Below, one piece after another: positions 17,282 to 26,273 of a stretch of DNA of 64,000 bases. Under the pieces are notes generated by a model. That model was not told the DNA's origin and made no database searches. It was given only the letters and a program-made list of their open reading frames with translations. The translations under genes and the position numbers were made by a program. The stretch's first letter is position 1; each line of letters begins with the position of its first letter. This stretch comes from Tenacibaculum sp. SZ-18 (GTDB lineage: Bacteria; Bacteroidota; Bacteroidia; Flavobacteriales; Flavobacteriaceae): assembly GCF_002813915.1 (NCBI RefSeq), contig NZ_CP019335.1, forward strand, positions 1,038,388 through 1,102,387, given 5' to 3'.

Positions 17282-18871
17282 TTATTCAAATTCACTTGTA
17301 AGATGAAGCTTCACAGACGGATATTTACTTTGTGTCATTTGGATAGTGAAAGGAGAATCTGCTAAAAACACCAATTGTCCTTGTTTATCTTTTGCTAAGT
17401 AACGTTGTTTTACTCGTTTAAATTCTTTGAATTCTTCGTTCTTTTCATCTTCAGGCTGTACCCAACATGCTTTATGAACAGCAATGTTTTCGTACGTACA
17501 TTTTGCTCCGTATTCATGTTCTAAACGATATTGAATTACCTCATACTGTAATGCTCCTACCGTACCAATAATTTTTCGACCATTCATATCAAGTGTAAAT
17601 AACTGCGCAACACCTTCATCCATTAATTGGTCTAACCCTTTATATAATTGTTTGGCTTTTAAAGGATCAGCATTGTTTACATAACGGAAATGTTCAGGAG
17701 AGAAACTAGGGATTCCTTTGAAGTTTAATTTTTCGCCTTCAGTTAATGTATCTCCAATTTTGAAGTTTCCAGTATCATGTAAACCAACAATATCTCCAGC
17801 AAAAGATTCTTCAACAATTTCTTTTTTCTCAGCGAAGAAGGCATTTGGACTAGAGAATTTTACTTTTTTATTATTTCGAACATGTAAATAGGGAGTATTT
17901 CTTTTAAATGTTCCAGAAACGATTTTTACAAAGGCCAAGCGGTCTCTGTGTTTCGGGTCCATATTTGCGTGAATTTTAAATACGAACCCAGTAAGTTTTT
18001 CTTCTTTCGAATCTACTAAACGAGAATCCGACATTTTTGGTTGTGGATTCGGAGCAATATCAATGAAGCAATCCAATAATTCTTTTACTCCAAAATTATT
18101 TAAAGCAGAACCGAAAAATACAGGCTGTAGTTGTCCTTCTTCATATTCATCTTTATTGAATTTAGGATAAACTTCGTAAACTAATTCTAATTCTTCTCTT
18201 AATGTATTAGCAGAATCTTTGCCAACTAAATTATCTAATTCAGGATTGTTTACATCATCAAATTCTACACCTTCAGATATCGTTTGTTTGTTGTCTCCAG
18301 AGAAAACATTGATTTTCTTTTCCCAAATATTATAGATTCCTTTGAAATCGTAACCCATTCCGATAGGGAAACTTAGCGGAGTTACACGTAATCCTAATTT
18401 TTGCTCAACTTCATCCAATAGGTCAAAAGCGTCTTTTCCTTCACGATCCAATTTGTTAATAAATACAATCATTGGAATATTACGCATTCTACAAACCTGA
18501 ACCAATTTTTCAGTTTGTTCCTCAACACCTTTCGCAACATCAATAACAACAATAACACTATCTACAGCAGTTAATGTTCTAAAAGTATCTTCTGCAAAAT
18601 CCTTGTGACCAGGAGTATCAAGAATATTGATTTTTCTATCTCTGTAATTAAAAGCTAATACAGAAGTTGCGACAGAAATTCCACGTTGACGTTCGATTTC
18701 CATAAAATCGGAAGTAGCTCCTTTTTTAATCTTATTACTTTTTACCGCACCAGCTTCCTGAATTGCACCACCAAATAAAAGTAATTTCTCTGTTAATGTT
18801 GTTTTACCCGCATCAGGGTGAGATATAATTCCGAATGTTCTTCTTTTCTGTATTTCTTCTAAAAAACTCAT
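17282..18871 (-). CDS. prfC: Peptide chain release factor 3
   Basis: 529-residue translational GTPase that removes RF1/RF2 from the ribosome after peptide release. The G motifs are complete: SHPDAGKTTL (P loop), the switch segment RQRGISV, DTPGHKDF (G3) and NKLD (G4). The length equals that of known RF3 proteins, and the start MSFLEEIQKRRTFGIISHPDAGKTT is the family N-terminus. It is the first gene of a minus-strand unit continuing into the barrel protein. Confidence 0.96.
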   Translation of the reverse strand: MSFLEEIQKRRTFGIISHPDAGKTTLTEKLLLFGGAIQEAGAVKSNKIKKGATSDFMEIERQRGISVATSVLAFNYRDRKINILDTPGHKDFAEDTFRTLTAVDSVIVVIDVAKGVEEQTEKLVQVCRMRNIPMIVFINKLDREGKDAFDLLDEVEQKLGLRVTPLSFPIGMGYDFKGIYNIWEKKINVFSGDNKQTISEGVEFDDVNNPELDNLVGKDSANTLREELELVYEVYPKFNKDEYEEGQLQPVFFGSALNNFGVKELLDCFIDIAPNPQPKMSDSRLVDSKEEKLTGFVFKIHANMDPKHRDRLAFVKIVSGTFKRNTPYLHVRNNKKVKFSSPNAFFAEKKEIVEESFAGDIVGLHDTGNFKIGDTLTEGEKLNFKGIPSFSPEHFRYVNNADPLKAKQLYKGLDQLMDEGVAQLFTLDMNGRKIIGTVGALQYEVIQYRLEHEYGAKCTYENIAVHKACWVQPEDEKNEEFKEFKRVKQRYLAKDKQGQLVFLADSPFTIQMTQSKYPSVKLHLTSEFE

Positions 18872-18961
18872 CTATAAATTTTGAAGGTGCAAAGATAGTT
18901 TTTAAAAGAAAAAGAGCCAAGAGATTAGTGTTTTAAGGATGACTTATAGAAATAACTAGAA

Positions 18962-19999
18962 TTATCTACTTCTTATTAATTTAGGATTATTTTCTATGTA
19001 TGCTTTACATCTTGAAAAACTGTTAAAGATGGAAAGAATTTTACCTTCAGTACTAATTAAATAATAAGTTGGATAGCTATCGATAATTAAATCCCTAGTT
19101 AACCTTTTCTTAGATGAGTATTCTTTATAATTTTTCCACGTATAATTCTTTTCTAATAAATAACTAGACCATTCATTGTAATTTTCATCTTTTGAAATTC
19201 CAATTATTTCAATATTTTTTTCTTTCAGAAAACTTAAGTTTTTAGCTATTTCAATATGTTGTTTTACACAAGGAGGACAATTTACAAACCAAAAATCTAA
19301 TAGATAAAATTTATTTTTACTTAAGCTAATTTGAGTAGAGTCATTATTTCTATTCAAAAAAGTATATTGATCAAGATTAACGTTTTTTATTTTTAAAAGA
19401 GATTCAATTCTATCATCAACATTTAAGAAATGATTTTTAAATGAGTTTTTATGTTTTCCTAGAATATTTTTAAGTCCTAAAATTTGCTCTTTATTATTTT
19501 CGTTTTGATATAAAAAACTATTACTCAAAGCAAGAGAAAAGGGGTTATGAATGTTTTTGTTGATCTTTTCTAGCATAAAATTATTAATAATAGTTTGACT
19601 AGATTTTCTTTTTCTTAGTTCATTACATTCATGAACGTAATTTTTACTTTCATAATATAATTTTGAATTTATTACAGAATCTATTTGAAATGTTTTATCT
19701 AAAATCCCTTTAACAATAACTTTGTTCCCATCTAACCAAACTTGTTTTTTTATTTTACCCGATTCGGTGTAAAACCAAAAGTTATAAAGATCATTCAGAG
19801 GTTTATCCAAATAAAGTTTCATAGTGTCTTTGGATTTTACATTATACCATTTTGTTTGACTGATATCTGAAAATCGTAAACTATCAATTTTAAAATTAGT
19901 AGTTACAATGATGTTTATATCTGCTAAGTTTGATTTTTTCGGTTTTTCAACACAGCCTATAAAAATTAAGACTGAAGTAATAAAGATTAATGCTTTCAT
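18962..19999 (-). CDS. TlpA-like thiol-disulfide oxidoreductase lipoprotein
   Basis: 345 residues. A lipoprotein signal with lipobox FIGC places Cys16 as the acylated residue. An N-terminal DUF4369-like beta domain (about 25-110) and a helical middle precede a thioredoxin-fold domain (about 215-345) with active site NCPPC (near 240) and the later cis-Pro segment DSYPTYYLIS. It acts in the periplasm, on the inner or outer membrane, reducing or exchanging disulfides; the substrate is unknown. A second lipoprotein of this general design at 51863-53221 has lost the cysteines. Confidence 0.87.
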   Translation of the reverse strand: MKALIFITSVLIFIGCVEKPKKSNLADINIIVTTNFKIDSLRFSDISQTKWYNVKSKDTMKLYLDKPLNDLYNFWFYTESGKIKKQVWLDGNKVIVKGILDKTFQIDSVINSKLYYESKNYVHECNELRKRKSSQTIINNFMLEKINKNIHNPFSLALSNSFLYQNENNKEQILGLKNILGKHKNSFKNHFLNVDDRIESLLKIKNVNLDQYTFLNRNNDSTQISLSKNKFYLLDFWFVNCPPCVKQHIEIAKNLSFLKEKNIEIIGISKDENYNEWSSYLLEKNYTWKNYKEYSSKKRLTRDLIIDSYPTYYLISTEGKILSIFNSFSRCKAYIENNPKLIRSR

Positions 20000-20040
20000 A
20001 GCGTGTAATAAGTTTCATAATGAACGTTGTTGTTTTACTA

Positions 20041-20757
20041 TTATTTTACAATTTCAATTTTCATAGGAATATCAATTACAGGCCATTCACTTCTTCCAGT
20101 TTCAACTTTTGAAATTTTTCTAACCGTAGAGTAACCAGAAATAACTCTTCCAAAAACAGTATATTCTCCATCTAAATGTGGTGCACCTTTCTTGTCACTT
20201 ATGATATAAAAATTAAAAGGATTTGATTTTTTGTACGGATTATAATCTAGTTGTCTTGCTAAGGCTAATGAACCGTAAACATGTTTTCTTTTATTCGATA
20301 TTTCCGCTGGAATTCTAAAGTTTTTATATTTGTTTTTAATGTCTGTAGATTCTTGACCATCAGATTCTCCTCCTTGAATAGCCATTTCACCAGCAATTCT
20401 ATGGAATACAGTAGTGTCAAAATATCCAATTTTACTTAAGAATATAAAACTAGCTCTATGTAAAGGAGTTTCTTTAAATAATCGCAGCTTTATTTTACCA
20501 AACTTTGTGTTAATAACTACTATTGTTTCCTTGTTTTGTCTTCCATATTCAGTTAAAAACGCTTTTACATTTTTATGATTTAAACTATCCCAAGGTTGTT
20601 CTATGATTGCTTCTTTTATCTTTTTAATTTCAATTGAGTCTTTTTTTACAGGTATAGTTTTCTTAATTTCTTTTTTTGGTTCCTTTTTAGGTTCTTTTTT
20701 ACAATTATAAAATGTTGTGAATAAGAATGTAAAAACTATAATTTTGAATAATTTCAT
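20041..20757 (-). CDS. Lipoprotein cyclophilin-type peptidyl-prolyl isomerase
   Basis: 238 residues. The signal ends in FYNC, making Cys19 the lipidated residue. A short lysine/glutamate/proline repeat (KKEPKKEPKKEIKK) forms a tether, followed by a cyclophilin domain (about 80-238) with FHRIAGEMAIQGG, YGSLALAR and HLDGEYTVFGRVISG. The catalytic Arg of FHR is kept. The protein is periplasmic and may assist folding of envelope proteins. It differs from GldI, which is FKBP-type. It lies 41 bp upstream of the TlpA-like lipoprotein gene on the same strand. Confidence 0.9.
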   Translation of the reverse strand: MKLFKIIVFTFLFTTFYNCKKEPKKEPKKEIKKTIPVKKDSIEIKKIKEAIIEQPWDSLNHKNVKAFLTEYGRQNKETIVVINTKFGKIKLRLFKETPLHRASFIFLSKIGYFDTTVFHRIAGEMAIQGGESDGQESTDIKNKYKNFRIPAEISNKRKHVYGSLALARQLDYNPYKKSNPFNFYIISDKKGAPHLDGEYTVFGRVISGYSTVRKISKVETGRSEWPVIDIPMKIEIVK

Positions 20758-20846
20758 AAAGACTTGATTTATTTGGTCTACAAATATAGTTGATGTAATT
20801 ATAAGAATGATTTATCAGTAATTTTTTATTAGCGTTACTATTTTAG

Positions 20847-20854
20847 TACTTTTG
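20847..20854 (+). promoter_or_regulatory. -7 promoter box TACTTTTG of idi
   Basis: Matches the Bacteroidota primary-sigma consensus TANNTTTG and ends 7 bp before the idi ATG, so the transcript would have almost no leader. No clear -33 TTG is seen. Confidence 0.5.
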
Positions 20855-20861
20855 TCTGTAT

Positions 20862-21386
20862 ATGGTAGAAAATGTAATTTTAGTCGATGAGCAGGATAAT
20901 GAGGTAGGATTTATGGAGAAAATAGAGGCTCATAAAAAAGCTTTGCTTCATAGAGCTTTCTCAGTTTTTGTGTTTAATGATAACAACGAATTAATGCTCC
21001 AACAAAGAGCAAAAAGTAAATACCATTCTCCTTTGCTATGGACAAATACTTGTTGTTCTCACCAAAGAAAAGGAGAATCAAATATTTCAGCAGGAAAAAG
21101 AAGACTGGAGGAAGAAATGGGTTTCACCTGTGAATTGAAAGAAGTATTTTCATTTATTTATAAAGCTCCTTTTGAAAATGGACTAACAGAACATGAGTTA
21201 GATCATGTTATGATTGGGAAATATAATAGTGAACCAGTGGTTAATCCAGATGAAGTAGAAGGTTATAAGTGGATGAAATTGGAAGCTGTGAAAAAAGATA
21301 TTGAAAATAATCCTTTTGAATATACAGCTTGGTTTAAGATTATTTTTGAAAAGTCTTACGATAAAATAGCTAACTTTAATTTTTAG
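20862..21386 (+). CDS. idi: Isopentenyl-diphosphate delta-isomerase, type 1
   Basis: 174-residue Nudix-fold enzyme interconverting isopentenyl and dimethylallyl diphosphate for isoprenoid synthesis. The catalytic cysteine block TNTCCSH and the glutamate block TEHELDHVMIGKY are present, together with the Nudix-like helix GKRRLEEEMGF. Length and start are normal for type 1 Idi. It begins a plus-strand run with the PTPS/QueD gene 6 bp downstream and manA immediately after that. Confidence 0.95.
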   Translation: MVENVILVDEQDNEVGFMEKIEAHKKALLHRAFSVFVFNDNNELMLQQRAKSKYHSPLLWTNTCCSHQRKGESNISAGKRRLEEEMGFTCELKEVFSFIYKAPFENGLTEHELDHVMIGKYNSEPVVNPDEVEGYKWMKLEAVKKDIENNPFEYTAWFKIIFEKSYDKIANFNF

Positions 21387-21392
21387 TATAAA

Positions 21393-21806
21393 ATGCCAAG
21401 AGTAACGGTACACAGAAAAGCCCATTTTAATGCGGCACATCGATTATACAGAAAAGATTGGTCGAACGAAAAAAACTTTGAGGTTTTTAATAAATGTAGT
21501 AATGAATATTTTCATGGACATAATTATGAATTAATCGTATCTTTAACGGGAGAGATTAATCCAGATACGGGTTATGTTTATGATTTGGGACATTTAAAGC
21601 AAATCATAAATGAGGAAGTAGAAGAACCTTTTGACCACAAAAATCTTAACATAGAAGTAGAAGAATTCAAAAATTTGAACCCTACTGCTGAAAATATTTC
21701 AGTTGTTATTTATGAAAAGTTGCGTAAAATTATTCCAGACACCTTAGATATGGAGATTACGCTTTATGAAACCCCGAGAAACTTTGTAACCTATTCAGGA
21801 AACTAA
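21393..21806 (+). CDS. 6-carboxytetrahydropterin synthase / 6-pyruvoyl-tetrahydropterin synthase family
   Basis: 137-residue T-fold zinc enzyme. Zinc-ligand histidines are seen in HFNAAH and in FHGHNYE, and the catalytic cysteine region is KCSNEYFHGH. C-terminal LYETPRNFVTYSG closes the family pattern. It acts on 7,8-dihydroneopterin triphosphate, giving either the queuosine precursor (QueD) or a tetrahydropterin. Sequence alone does not separate the two; no queC or queE lies nearby. It is 6 bp after idi and ends directly at the manA start. Confidence 0.9.
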   Translation: MPRVTVHRKAHFNAAHRLYRKDWSNEKNFEVFNKCSNEYFHGHNYELIVSLTGEINPDTGYVYDLGHLKQIINEEVEEPFDHKNLNIEVEEFKNLNPTAENISVVIYEKLRKIIPDTLDMEITLYETPRNFVTYSGN

Positions 21807-22793
21807 ATGCCAATACTAAATCAATTTATTAAGTTCGAACCAATTCTTAAAGAAAAGATTTGGGGAGGTGAAAAGCTTGCAAAACTTTTAAATAAACAAT
21901 CTAATAAACCAAATATTGGAGAAAGCTGGGAAGTATCTGATGTAGAAGGAGATACTTCAATTGTTTCTAATGGGGAATTAAAAGGAAAAAATTTAAAAGA
22001 ACTCATCGAACTTTATAAATCAGATTTAGTTGGTGACCAGATTTTTAAAAACTTCGGAAATAAGTTTCCTTTACTTGTAAAATATATTGATGCCAAAGAA
22101 GCATTGAGTATACAATTGCACCCAAATGATACTTTAGCTAAAGAAAGACATAATTCCTTTGGTAAAACTGAAATGTGGTATGTAATGCAGGCTGATGAAA
22201 AAGCAAATTTGATTGTAGGATTTCAAAAGGACAGCGATAAGGAGGAGTATGTATATCATTTAGAGAATAAAAAGTTATTAGATATTCTAAATGTTGATGA
22301 GGTTAGTAGTGGTGATGTATATTTTATTCCAACTGGAAGAATTCATGCGATTGGTGCAGGAGTCTTACTAGCAGAAATTCAACAAACTTCAGATATTACT
22401 TATCGAATCTATGATTGGGATCGACAGGATAATCAAGGGAATTATAGAGAACTTCATACTGAATTAGCCCTTGACGCAATTGATTACAAGTCACAAAAAA
22501 AATATTTGAAATCATATAATAAGGAAGAAAATTCTGTTTCAGAAATAGTTTCATGCCCTTATTTTACTACCAATATTTTACCTTTGGATGGCAGTGTCAG
22601 TGTTCAAGTTAATCATCATGATAAGGATAGTTTCGTAATTTACTTGTGTGTCAAGGGTGAAGTTGCATTCAGTAATGATTTGAATACCGAAACGATTAAA
22701 ATGGGAGAGACGATTTTAATTCCAGCAAAAATTAAAGATTTTACGATCACTTCTCATATAAAGTCAGAGCTTTTAGAAGTATATATAAAGTAA
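21807..22793 (+). CDS. manA: Mannose-6-phosphate isomerase, class I
   Basis: 328 residues. Zinc-dependent cupin enzyme interconverting mannose-6-phosphate and fructose-6-phosphate. The start region EKIWGGEKLAKLL and the metal-binding block SIQLHPND are characteristic, and GRIHAIGAGVLLAEIQQTSDITYRIYDW carries the catalytic histidine and arginine. It starts on the base after the preceding stop codon, so translation is probably coupled. It is followed by a terminator. Confidence 0.95.
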   Translation: MPILNQFIKFEPILKEKIWGGEKLAKLLNKQSNKPNIGESWEVSDVEGDTSIVSNGELKGKNLKELIELYKSDLVGDQIFKNFGNKFPLLVKYIDAKEALSIQLHPNDTLAKERHNSFGKTEMWYVMQADEKANLIVGFQKDSDKEEYVYHLENKKLLDILNVDEVSSGDVYFIPTGRIHAIGAGVLLAEIQQTSDITYRIYDWDRQDNQGNYRELHTELALDAIDYKSQKKYLKSYNKEENSVSEIVSCPYFTTNILPLDGSVSVQVNHHDKDSFVIYLCVKGEVAFSNDLNTETIKMGETILIPAKIKDFTITSHIKSELLEVYIK

Positions 22794-22828
22794 AAAGCTC
22801 GAACATTTTAAATGTCCCGAGCTTTTTA
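22792..22828 (+). terminator. Intrinsic terminator after manA
   Basis: Stem AAAAAGCTCG / CGAGCTTTTT with an interior loop containing ACATTTTAAATGT, itself complementary. It begins at the manA stop codon. Confidence 0.85.
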
Positions 22829-22973
22829 ACAAACAAACCAAATTAACTTACAAAAGATTATATTCAAACTTAACGGGTTTATAATCAGTAGCAAAACCAA
22901 GTCCATAGTTTAAATGTTAAAGTTTTACCTTTTTAACATTTATTCAATCCTATTTTCAGAATATGGAAATATG

Positions 22974-22981
22974 TATCTTTG
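22974..22981 (+). promoter_or_regulatory. -7 promoter box TATCTTTG of the kdsB operon
   Basis: A TANNTTTG match, 21 bp before the chosen kdsB ATG at 23003. The in-frame upstream ATG at 22979 overlaps this box, which argues that 23003 is the real start. Confidence 0.55.
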
Positions 22982-23002
22982 ACCTATTCTAATTCACATT
23001 TT

Positions 23003-23740
23003 ATGAAAATCATTGCGATGATTCCAGCTCGATATAATGCGAGTCGTTTTCCAGGGAAATTATTGAAAAATTTAGGAGGGAAATCTGTTATTGTTAGAAC
23101 TTATGAGAGTGCAGTTCAAACAAATCTTTTCGACGAAGTATATGTTGTTACTGATTCTGAATTGATTTTTAAGGAAATAGAAAGTGTAAGAGGGAAAGTA
23201 ATTATGAGTCAAAAAGAACATGACTGTGGTTCTGACAGAATTGCTGAAGCAGTTGAAAATATGGATGTTGATGTAGTTGTGAATGTTCAAGGAGATGAAC
23301 CTTTTATAGATAAAGTTTCTTTAGAAAAGTTAATTAAGGTTTTTCATGAAGATACAAATCAACAAATTGATTTAGCTTCTTTAAAAGTAAGAATGTTAGA
23401 CAAAGCAGATATCCAAAATCCCAATAACGTTAAAGTAATAACAGATGTGAATAATTTCGCTATTTACTTTTCTCGATCTGTAATTCCTTATCACAGAGAT
23501 CAAGATTTTGAAGCTATTTATTTTAAACATAAAGGAGTTTATGCATTTAGGAAAAATGCATTAATGGATTTTTATACAACACCTATGACTCCTTTAGAAG
23601 CTACTGAAAAAATTGAGGCAATTCGTTATTTGGAGGTTGGAAAGAAAATAAAAATGATTGAAACAGCGGTAGAATCTATTGGTATTGATACTCCAGAAGA
23701 TCTAGAGAAAGCCATTAAAATATTGAAGGAAAATGATTAA
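23003..23740 (+). CDS. kdsB: 3-deoxy-manno-octulosonate cytidylyltransferase
   Basis: 245 residues. Activates Kdo with CTP to CMP-Kdo for lipopolysaccharide core assembly. The nucleotide-binding start [16 protein letters not shown] and [10 protein letters not shown] are diagnostic; [26 protein letters not shown] closes the pattern. The start at 23003 ([10 protein letters not shown]) removes eight residues of an upstream in-frame extension that would overlap the promoter box. The next gene overlaps its 3' end by 8 bp. Confidence 0.95.
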   Translation: MKIIAMIPARYNASRFPGKLLKNLGGKSVIVRTYESAVQTNLFDEVYVVTDSELIFKEIESVRGKVIMSQKEHDCGSDRIAEAVENMDVDVVVNVQGDEPFIDKVSLEKLIKVFHEDTNQQIDLASLKVRMLDKADIQNPNNVKVITDVNNFAIYFSRSVIPYHRDQDFEAIYFKHKGVYAFRKNALMDFYTTPMTPLEATEKIEAIRYLEVGKKIKMIETAVESIGIDTPEDLEKAIKILKEND

Positions 23741-24428
23741 TAATATTAAAGTAATTGCTTTTGATGCAGATGATACTTTATGGGTAAATGAAACGTATTT
23801 TCGGGAGGCGGAAAATGATTTTGCTCAACTCTTGAATGATTATGAAACTGAAAATAAGATTCATCAAGAGTTATTTAAAAAAGAAATTGAAAATTTAAAA
23901 CACTATGGTTATGGAGTAAAGGGCTTTATGCTATCCATGATTGAGTGTGCTCTAGAATTATCAAATAATCAAATAGATCCAAATACTATTAATAAGATTT
24001 TAGAAATAGGCAAAGAAATGCTGAAGAAACCAATTGAGTTATTAGAAGGAGTTGAAGAGGTTTTAAAATCTTTACATGGTAAGTATAAATTAATTGTTGC
24101 AACTAAAGGAGATTTATTAGATCAAGAACGAAAATTAGAAAAATCTGGTATACTCAAATATTTTCATCATGTGGAGGTAATGAGTGAGAAAAAAGTTTCA
24201 GATTATAAAAAGTTGATAGGACATTTAGATATTAATCCTTCAGAATTATTAATGATCGGGAATTCATTAAAATCGGATGTATTACCTCTTTTAGAAATCG
24301 GAGCTACAGCAATTCATATTCCTTTCCATACAACTTGGGCTCATGAAGAAGTAAATGAGCAACAATCTAAAAATAAGGAATTTAAAACATTATCAAATAT
24401 TAGGGAAGTTTTAGAAGTATTATCATGA
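23733..24428 (+). CDS. HAD family hydrolase
   Basis: 231 residues with the four HAD motifs: nucleophile loop [12 protein letters not shown] (motif II), the Lys in KVSDYKKL (motif III) and [10 protein letters not shown] (motif IV). The helical cap between motifs I and II is the C1 type. It is likely a phosphatase for a small metabolite. It is embedded between kdsB (8 bp overlap) and the acyltransferase gene (ATGA overlap), but it is not the KdsC type of Kdo-8-phosphate phosphatase, which is shorter and lacks a cap. Substrate unknown. Confidence 0.88.
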   Translation: MINNIKVIAFDADDTLWVNETYFREAENDFAQLLNDYETENKIHQELFKKEIENLKHYGYGVKGFMLSMIECALELSNNQIDPNTINKILEIGKEMLKKPIELLEGVEEVLKSLHGKYKLIVATKGDLLDQERKLEKSGILKYFHHVEVMSEKKVSDYKKLIGHLDINPSELLMIGNSLKSDVLPLLEIGATAIHIPFHTTWAHEEVNEQQSKNKEFKTLSNIREVLEVLS

Positions 24429-25054
24429 AGAAGTATTTAGATATTGAGAATTGGAGTAGAAAAGAAATATTTCAGCATTTTCGATCTTTGGAAAACCCAA
24501 GTTTTGCCATTACAGCCAATGTTGATGTAACAAAGGCTTATGAATCGGCTAAACGAAGAAATGAATCTTTCTTTTCAATTTATTTACATGCATGTTTAAA
24601 AGCTTTAAATGCAATTGAAAATTTTAAATATAGAATCGAGAATAGTAGAGTTGCTATTTATGATTCTATTCATGCTTCTGCAACCATTTTGAGAGAAGAT
24701 AAGACTTTCGGATTTTCATTTATTGATTTTGATGAAGATTTTGAGGTTTTCAAGGAAAACTTTCTTTTAGAGAAAGATAGAATTTTAAACTCCACAAATT
24801 TATTCCCTCCTAAGTATTCATTAGGTTGTATTCATTGTTCAGCGTTACCTTGGGTTCATTTTACAGGACATAAAGAACCGGTTTCAGGAAATAAAGATGA
24901 TAGTGTTCCTCAATTGGCTTTTGGTAAAATAAAGAAGGAAAGTGAAGAAATTTTAATGCCAGTTTCTGTAAATGTCAATCATGCTTTGGTAGATGGGTAT
25001 CATGTTGGTCAGTTTTTTGAAAATTTTCAGAATGAATTAGATAAAATGGATTAA
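24425..25054 (+). CDS. Chloramphenicol acetyltransferase-like acyltransferase
   Basis: 209 residues of the CAT fold. The catalytic block NHALVDGYHVGQFF contains the HxxxDG motif, and the N-terminal WSRKEIFQHF, the FSFIDFDEDFEVF region and ALPWVHFT resemble CatA. Length (209 against about 215) is normal. It starts inside the stop of the HAD gene (ATGA), so it belongs to the kdsB operon. This chromosomal setting, with no transposon, suggests a native acyltransferase; whether it can inactivate chloramphenicol cannot be told. Confidence 0.85.
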   Translation: MKKYLDIENWSRKEIFQHFRSLENPSFAITANVDVTKAYESAKRRNESFFSIYLHACLKALNAIENFKYRIENSRVAIYDSIHASATILREDKTFGFSFIDFDEDFEVFKENFLLEKDRILNSTNLFPPKYSLGCIHCSALPWVHFTGHKEPVSGNKDDSVPQLAFGKIKKESEEILMPVSVNVNHALVDGYHVGQFFENFQNELDKMD

Positions 25055-25074
25055 TTTTGTCGAAAAATATAATT

Positions 25075-25341
25075 ATGGCAAGTGTTAAAAATTTAAAAAA
25101 AGACATCAACTATACTTTAGGAGATATTATCGGAGAATGTAATGTTTGGGAATTAGATAATCCTACTGCAGATACTTCAAAATCTCAGGCGATTGTTGAT
25201 GAAGCAATTTCAACTTTTGATGAGTTAATTGCTAAGGTACATGCTAAAGATGTAGAGAATAAAAGAGTGCATTTTAAATCAATTAATGCAGAATTAGAGA
25301 CAAGAGCTAATGCTTTAGTTGATAAGGTGAATGCTTTATAA
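25075..25341 (+). CDS. Small conserved hypothetical protein
   Basis: 88 residues, predicted largely helical, acidic N-terminal part (TLGDIIGECNVWELDNP) and a C-terminal helix with ELETRANALVDKVNAL. I recognise no named domain; similar short proteins occur in flavobacteria. ATG at 25075 is chosen over an in-frame TTG at 25057, which would lie against the stop of the acyltransferase gene. It is followed by a terminator and probably ends the kdsB operon transcript. Confidence 0.75.
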   Translation: MASVKNLKKDINYTLGDIIGECNVWELDNPTADTSKSQAIVDEAISTFDELIAKVHAKDVENKRVHFKSINAELETRANALVDKVNAL

Positions 25342-25363
25342 AAAGTAATAATTATCGCACATT

Positions 25364-25397
25364 AAGTCGGTTTCTTTTGGAAATCGACTTTTTTTTT
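25364..25397 (+). terminator. Intrinsic terminator
   Basis: AAGTCGGTTTC / GAAATCGACTT stem with a TTTTG loop and a run of nine to ten T, ending the kdsB operon. Confidence 0.85.
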
Positions 25398-25463
25398 GAT
25401 AGAATTTTAACAAATCGTATTAAACATTTTCGTATATTTAAAACATAACTTTAATACCCTATT

Positions 25464-25661
25464 ATGCCAAGAGCAATGTTCGAGTATACTAAAACTATAC
25501 TTAAAAAAGTTAGCTTTAATGCAGAATTATTTTGTAAAGAATTAGAAAAGGCTGTAGATAGATTATTACCATACGAGGTTGAAGAACTTGTAATTTGGTT
25601 GAGACAATATACAGCTAATAAGCCAGAACTTCATATGTGTATGGCTGTTGTGAAAAAATAG
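25464..25661 (+). CDS. Small conserved flavobacterial protein of unknown function
   Basis: 65 residues, MPRAMFEYTKTILKKVSF followed by a helix with LEKAVDRLLPYEVEELVIWLRQY. The composition is that of a folded helical protein, and it is flanked by terminators on both sides, so it is a monocistronic gene. Short proteins of this sort are widespread in Flavobacteriaceae. No function is known to me. Confidence 0.75.
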   Translation: MPRAMFEYTKTILKKVSFNAELFCKELEKAVDRLLPYEVEELVIWLRQYTANKPELHMCMAVVKK

Positions 25662-25705
25662 TATCAAGAAACTATTGTGAAATCTAAAAATAAAAAACTT
25701 TAAAT

Positions 25706-25740
25706 AAAAAGGAGCATCTATAAAATGCTCCTTTTTATTT
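25706..25740. terminator. Bidirectional intrinsic terminator
   Basis: AAAAAGGAGCAT / ATGCTCCTTTTT with a seven-base loop, between convergent genes ending at 25661 and 25757. Confidence 0.88.
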
Positions 25741-25756
25741 TTAATTTTTTATACAA

Positions 25757-26230
25757 TTATCTTCTTCCATTCTTAATTCGATTATTCCTTCTTTTTTTTA
25801 ATCTTTCCATTAAACGTTTATTAAACTCATGTTCTGTGATTTCTAAAAGAAGGACTTTTTTGGCTGGCAAAATCTCTACAATGTTATTATGAAAAGTTGT
25901 TTTATTATCATATTGAGCTTTTCTAATGTCACGCATAGTAACTAGAAAACGTTGTGCTTCATCCTTACTAATATAATCGATACCACCAGCAGCTTTTACT
26001 TTATTTCTAATTTCTTTTTTTTCCCTTTTATGTAATGAAAATTTTGTTTTCTCATATTGATTGTATATTGGCCAAAACTTAGCTGCTTCACTTTCACTTA
26101 AGTTCAGTTTTTCCGTAATAAAAGCTATTTTATAGGCTTTTATTTTGGGGTTCCCTGAATTTGCGCCACGTTGAGCATATGATTGCAATACGAAAAAACA
26201 TAATGTGGTTAAAAGTTGAATTCTTTTCAT
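25757..26230 (-). CDS. Secreted Spy-like protein of an ECF sigma module
   Basis: 157 residues. After a signal peptide (MKRIQLLTTLCFFVLQSYAQ) comes a basic, helical domain with LNLSESEAAKFWPIYNQYE, resembling the LTxxQ/Spy-type periplasmic proteins often annotated in flavobacteria as sensors of ECF sigma factors, and a very basic C-terminus (KKRRNNRIKNGRR). The longer frame starts at 26296, but those 22 extra codons overlap the upstream anti-sigma-like gene and would bury the signal peptide, so 26230 is preferred. Third gene of a sigma / membrane partner / secreted partner set. Confidence 0.75.
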   Translation of the reverse strand: MKRIQLLTTLCFFVLQSYAQRGANSGNPKIKAYKIAFITEKLNLSESEAAKFWPIYNQYEKTKFSLHKREKKEIRNKVKAAGGIDYISKDEAQRFLVTMRDIRKAQYDNKTTFHNNIVEILPAKKVLLLEITEHEFNKRLMERLKKRRNNRIKNGRR

Positions 26231-26273
26231 CTGCGATTGCTTTATTATACGATACTTTGCTCTCATAGTTATA

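Noticed and set aside
24425..25054. Acquired antibiotic-resistance cassette
   Set aside because: The CAT-like gene overlaps kdsB-operon genes, has host-like composition and no mobile element nearby.
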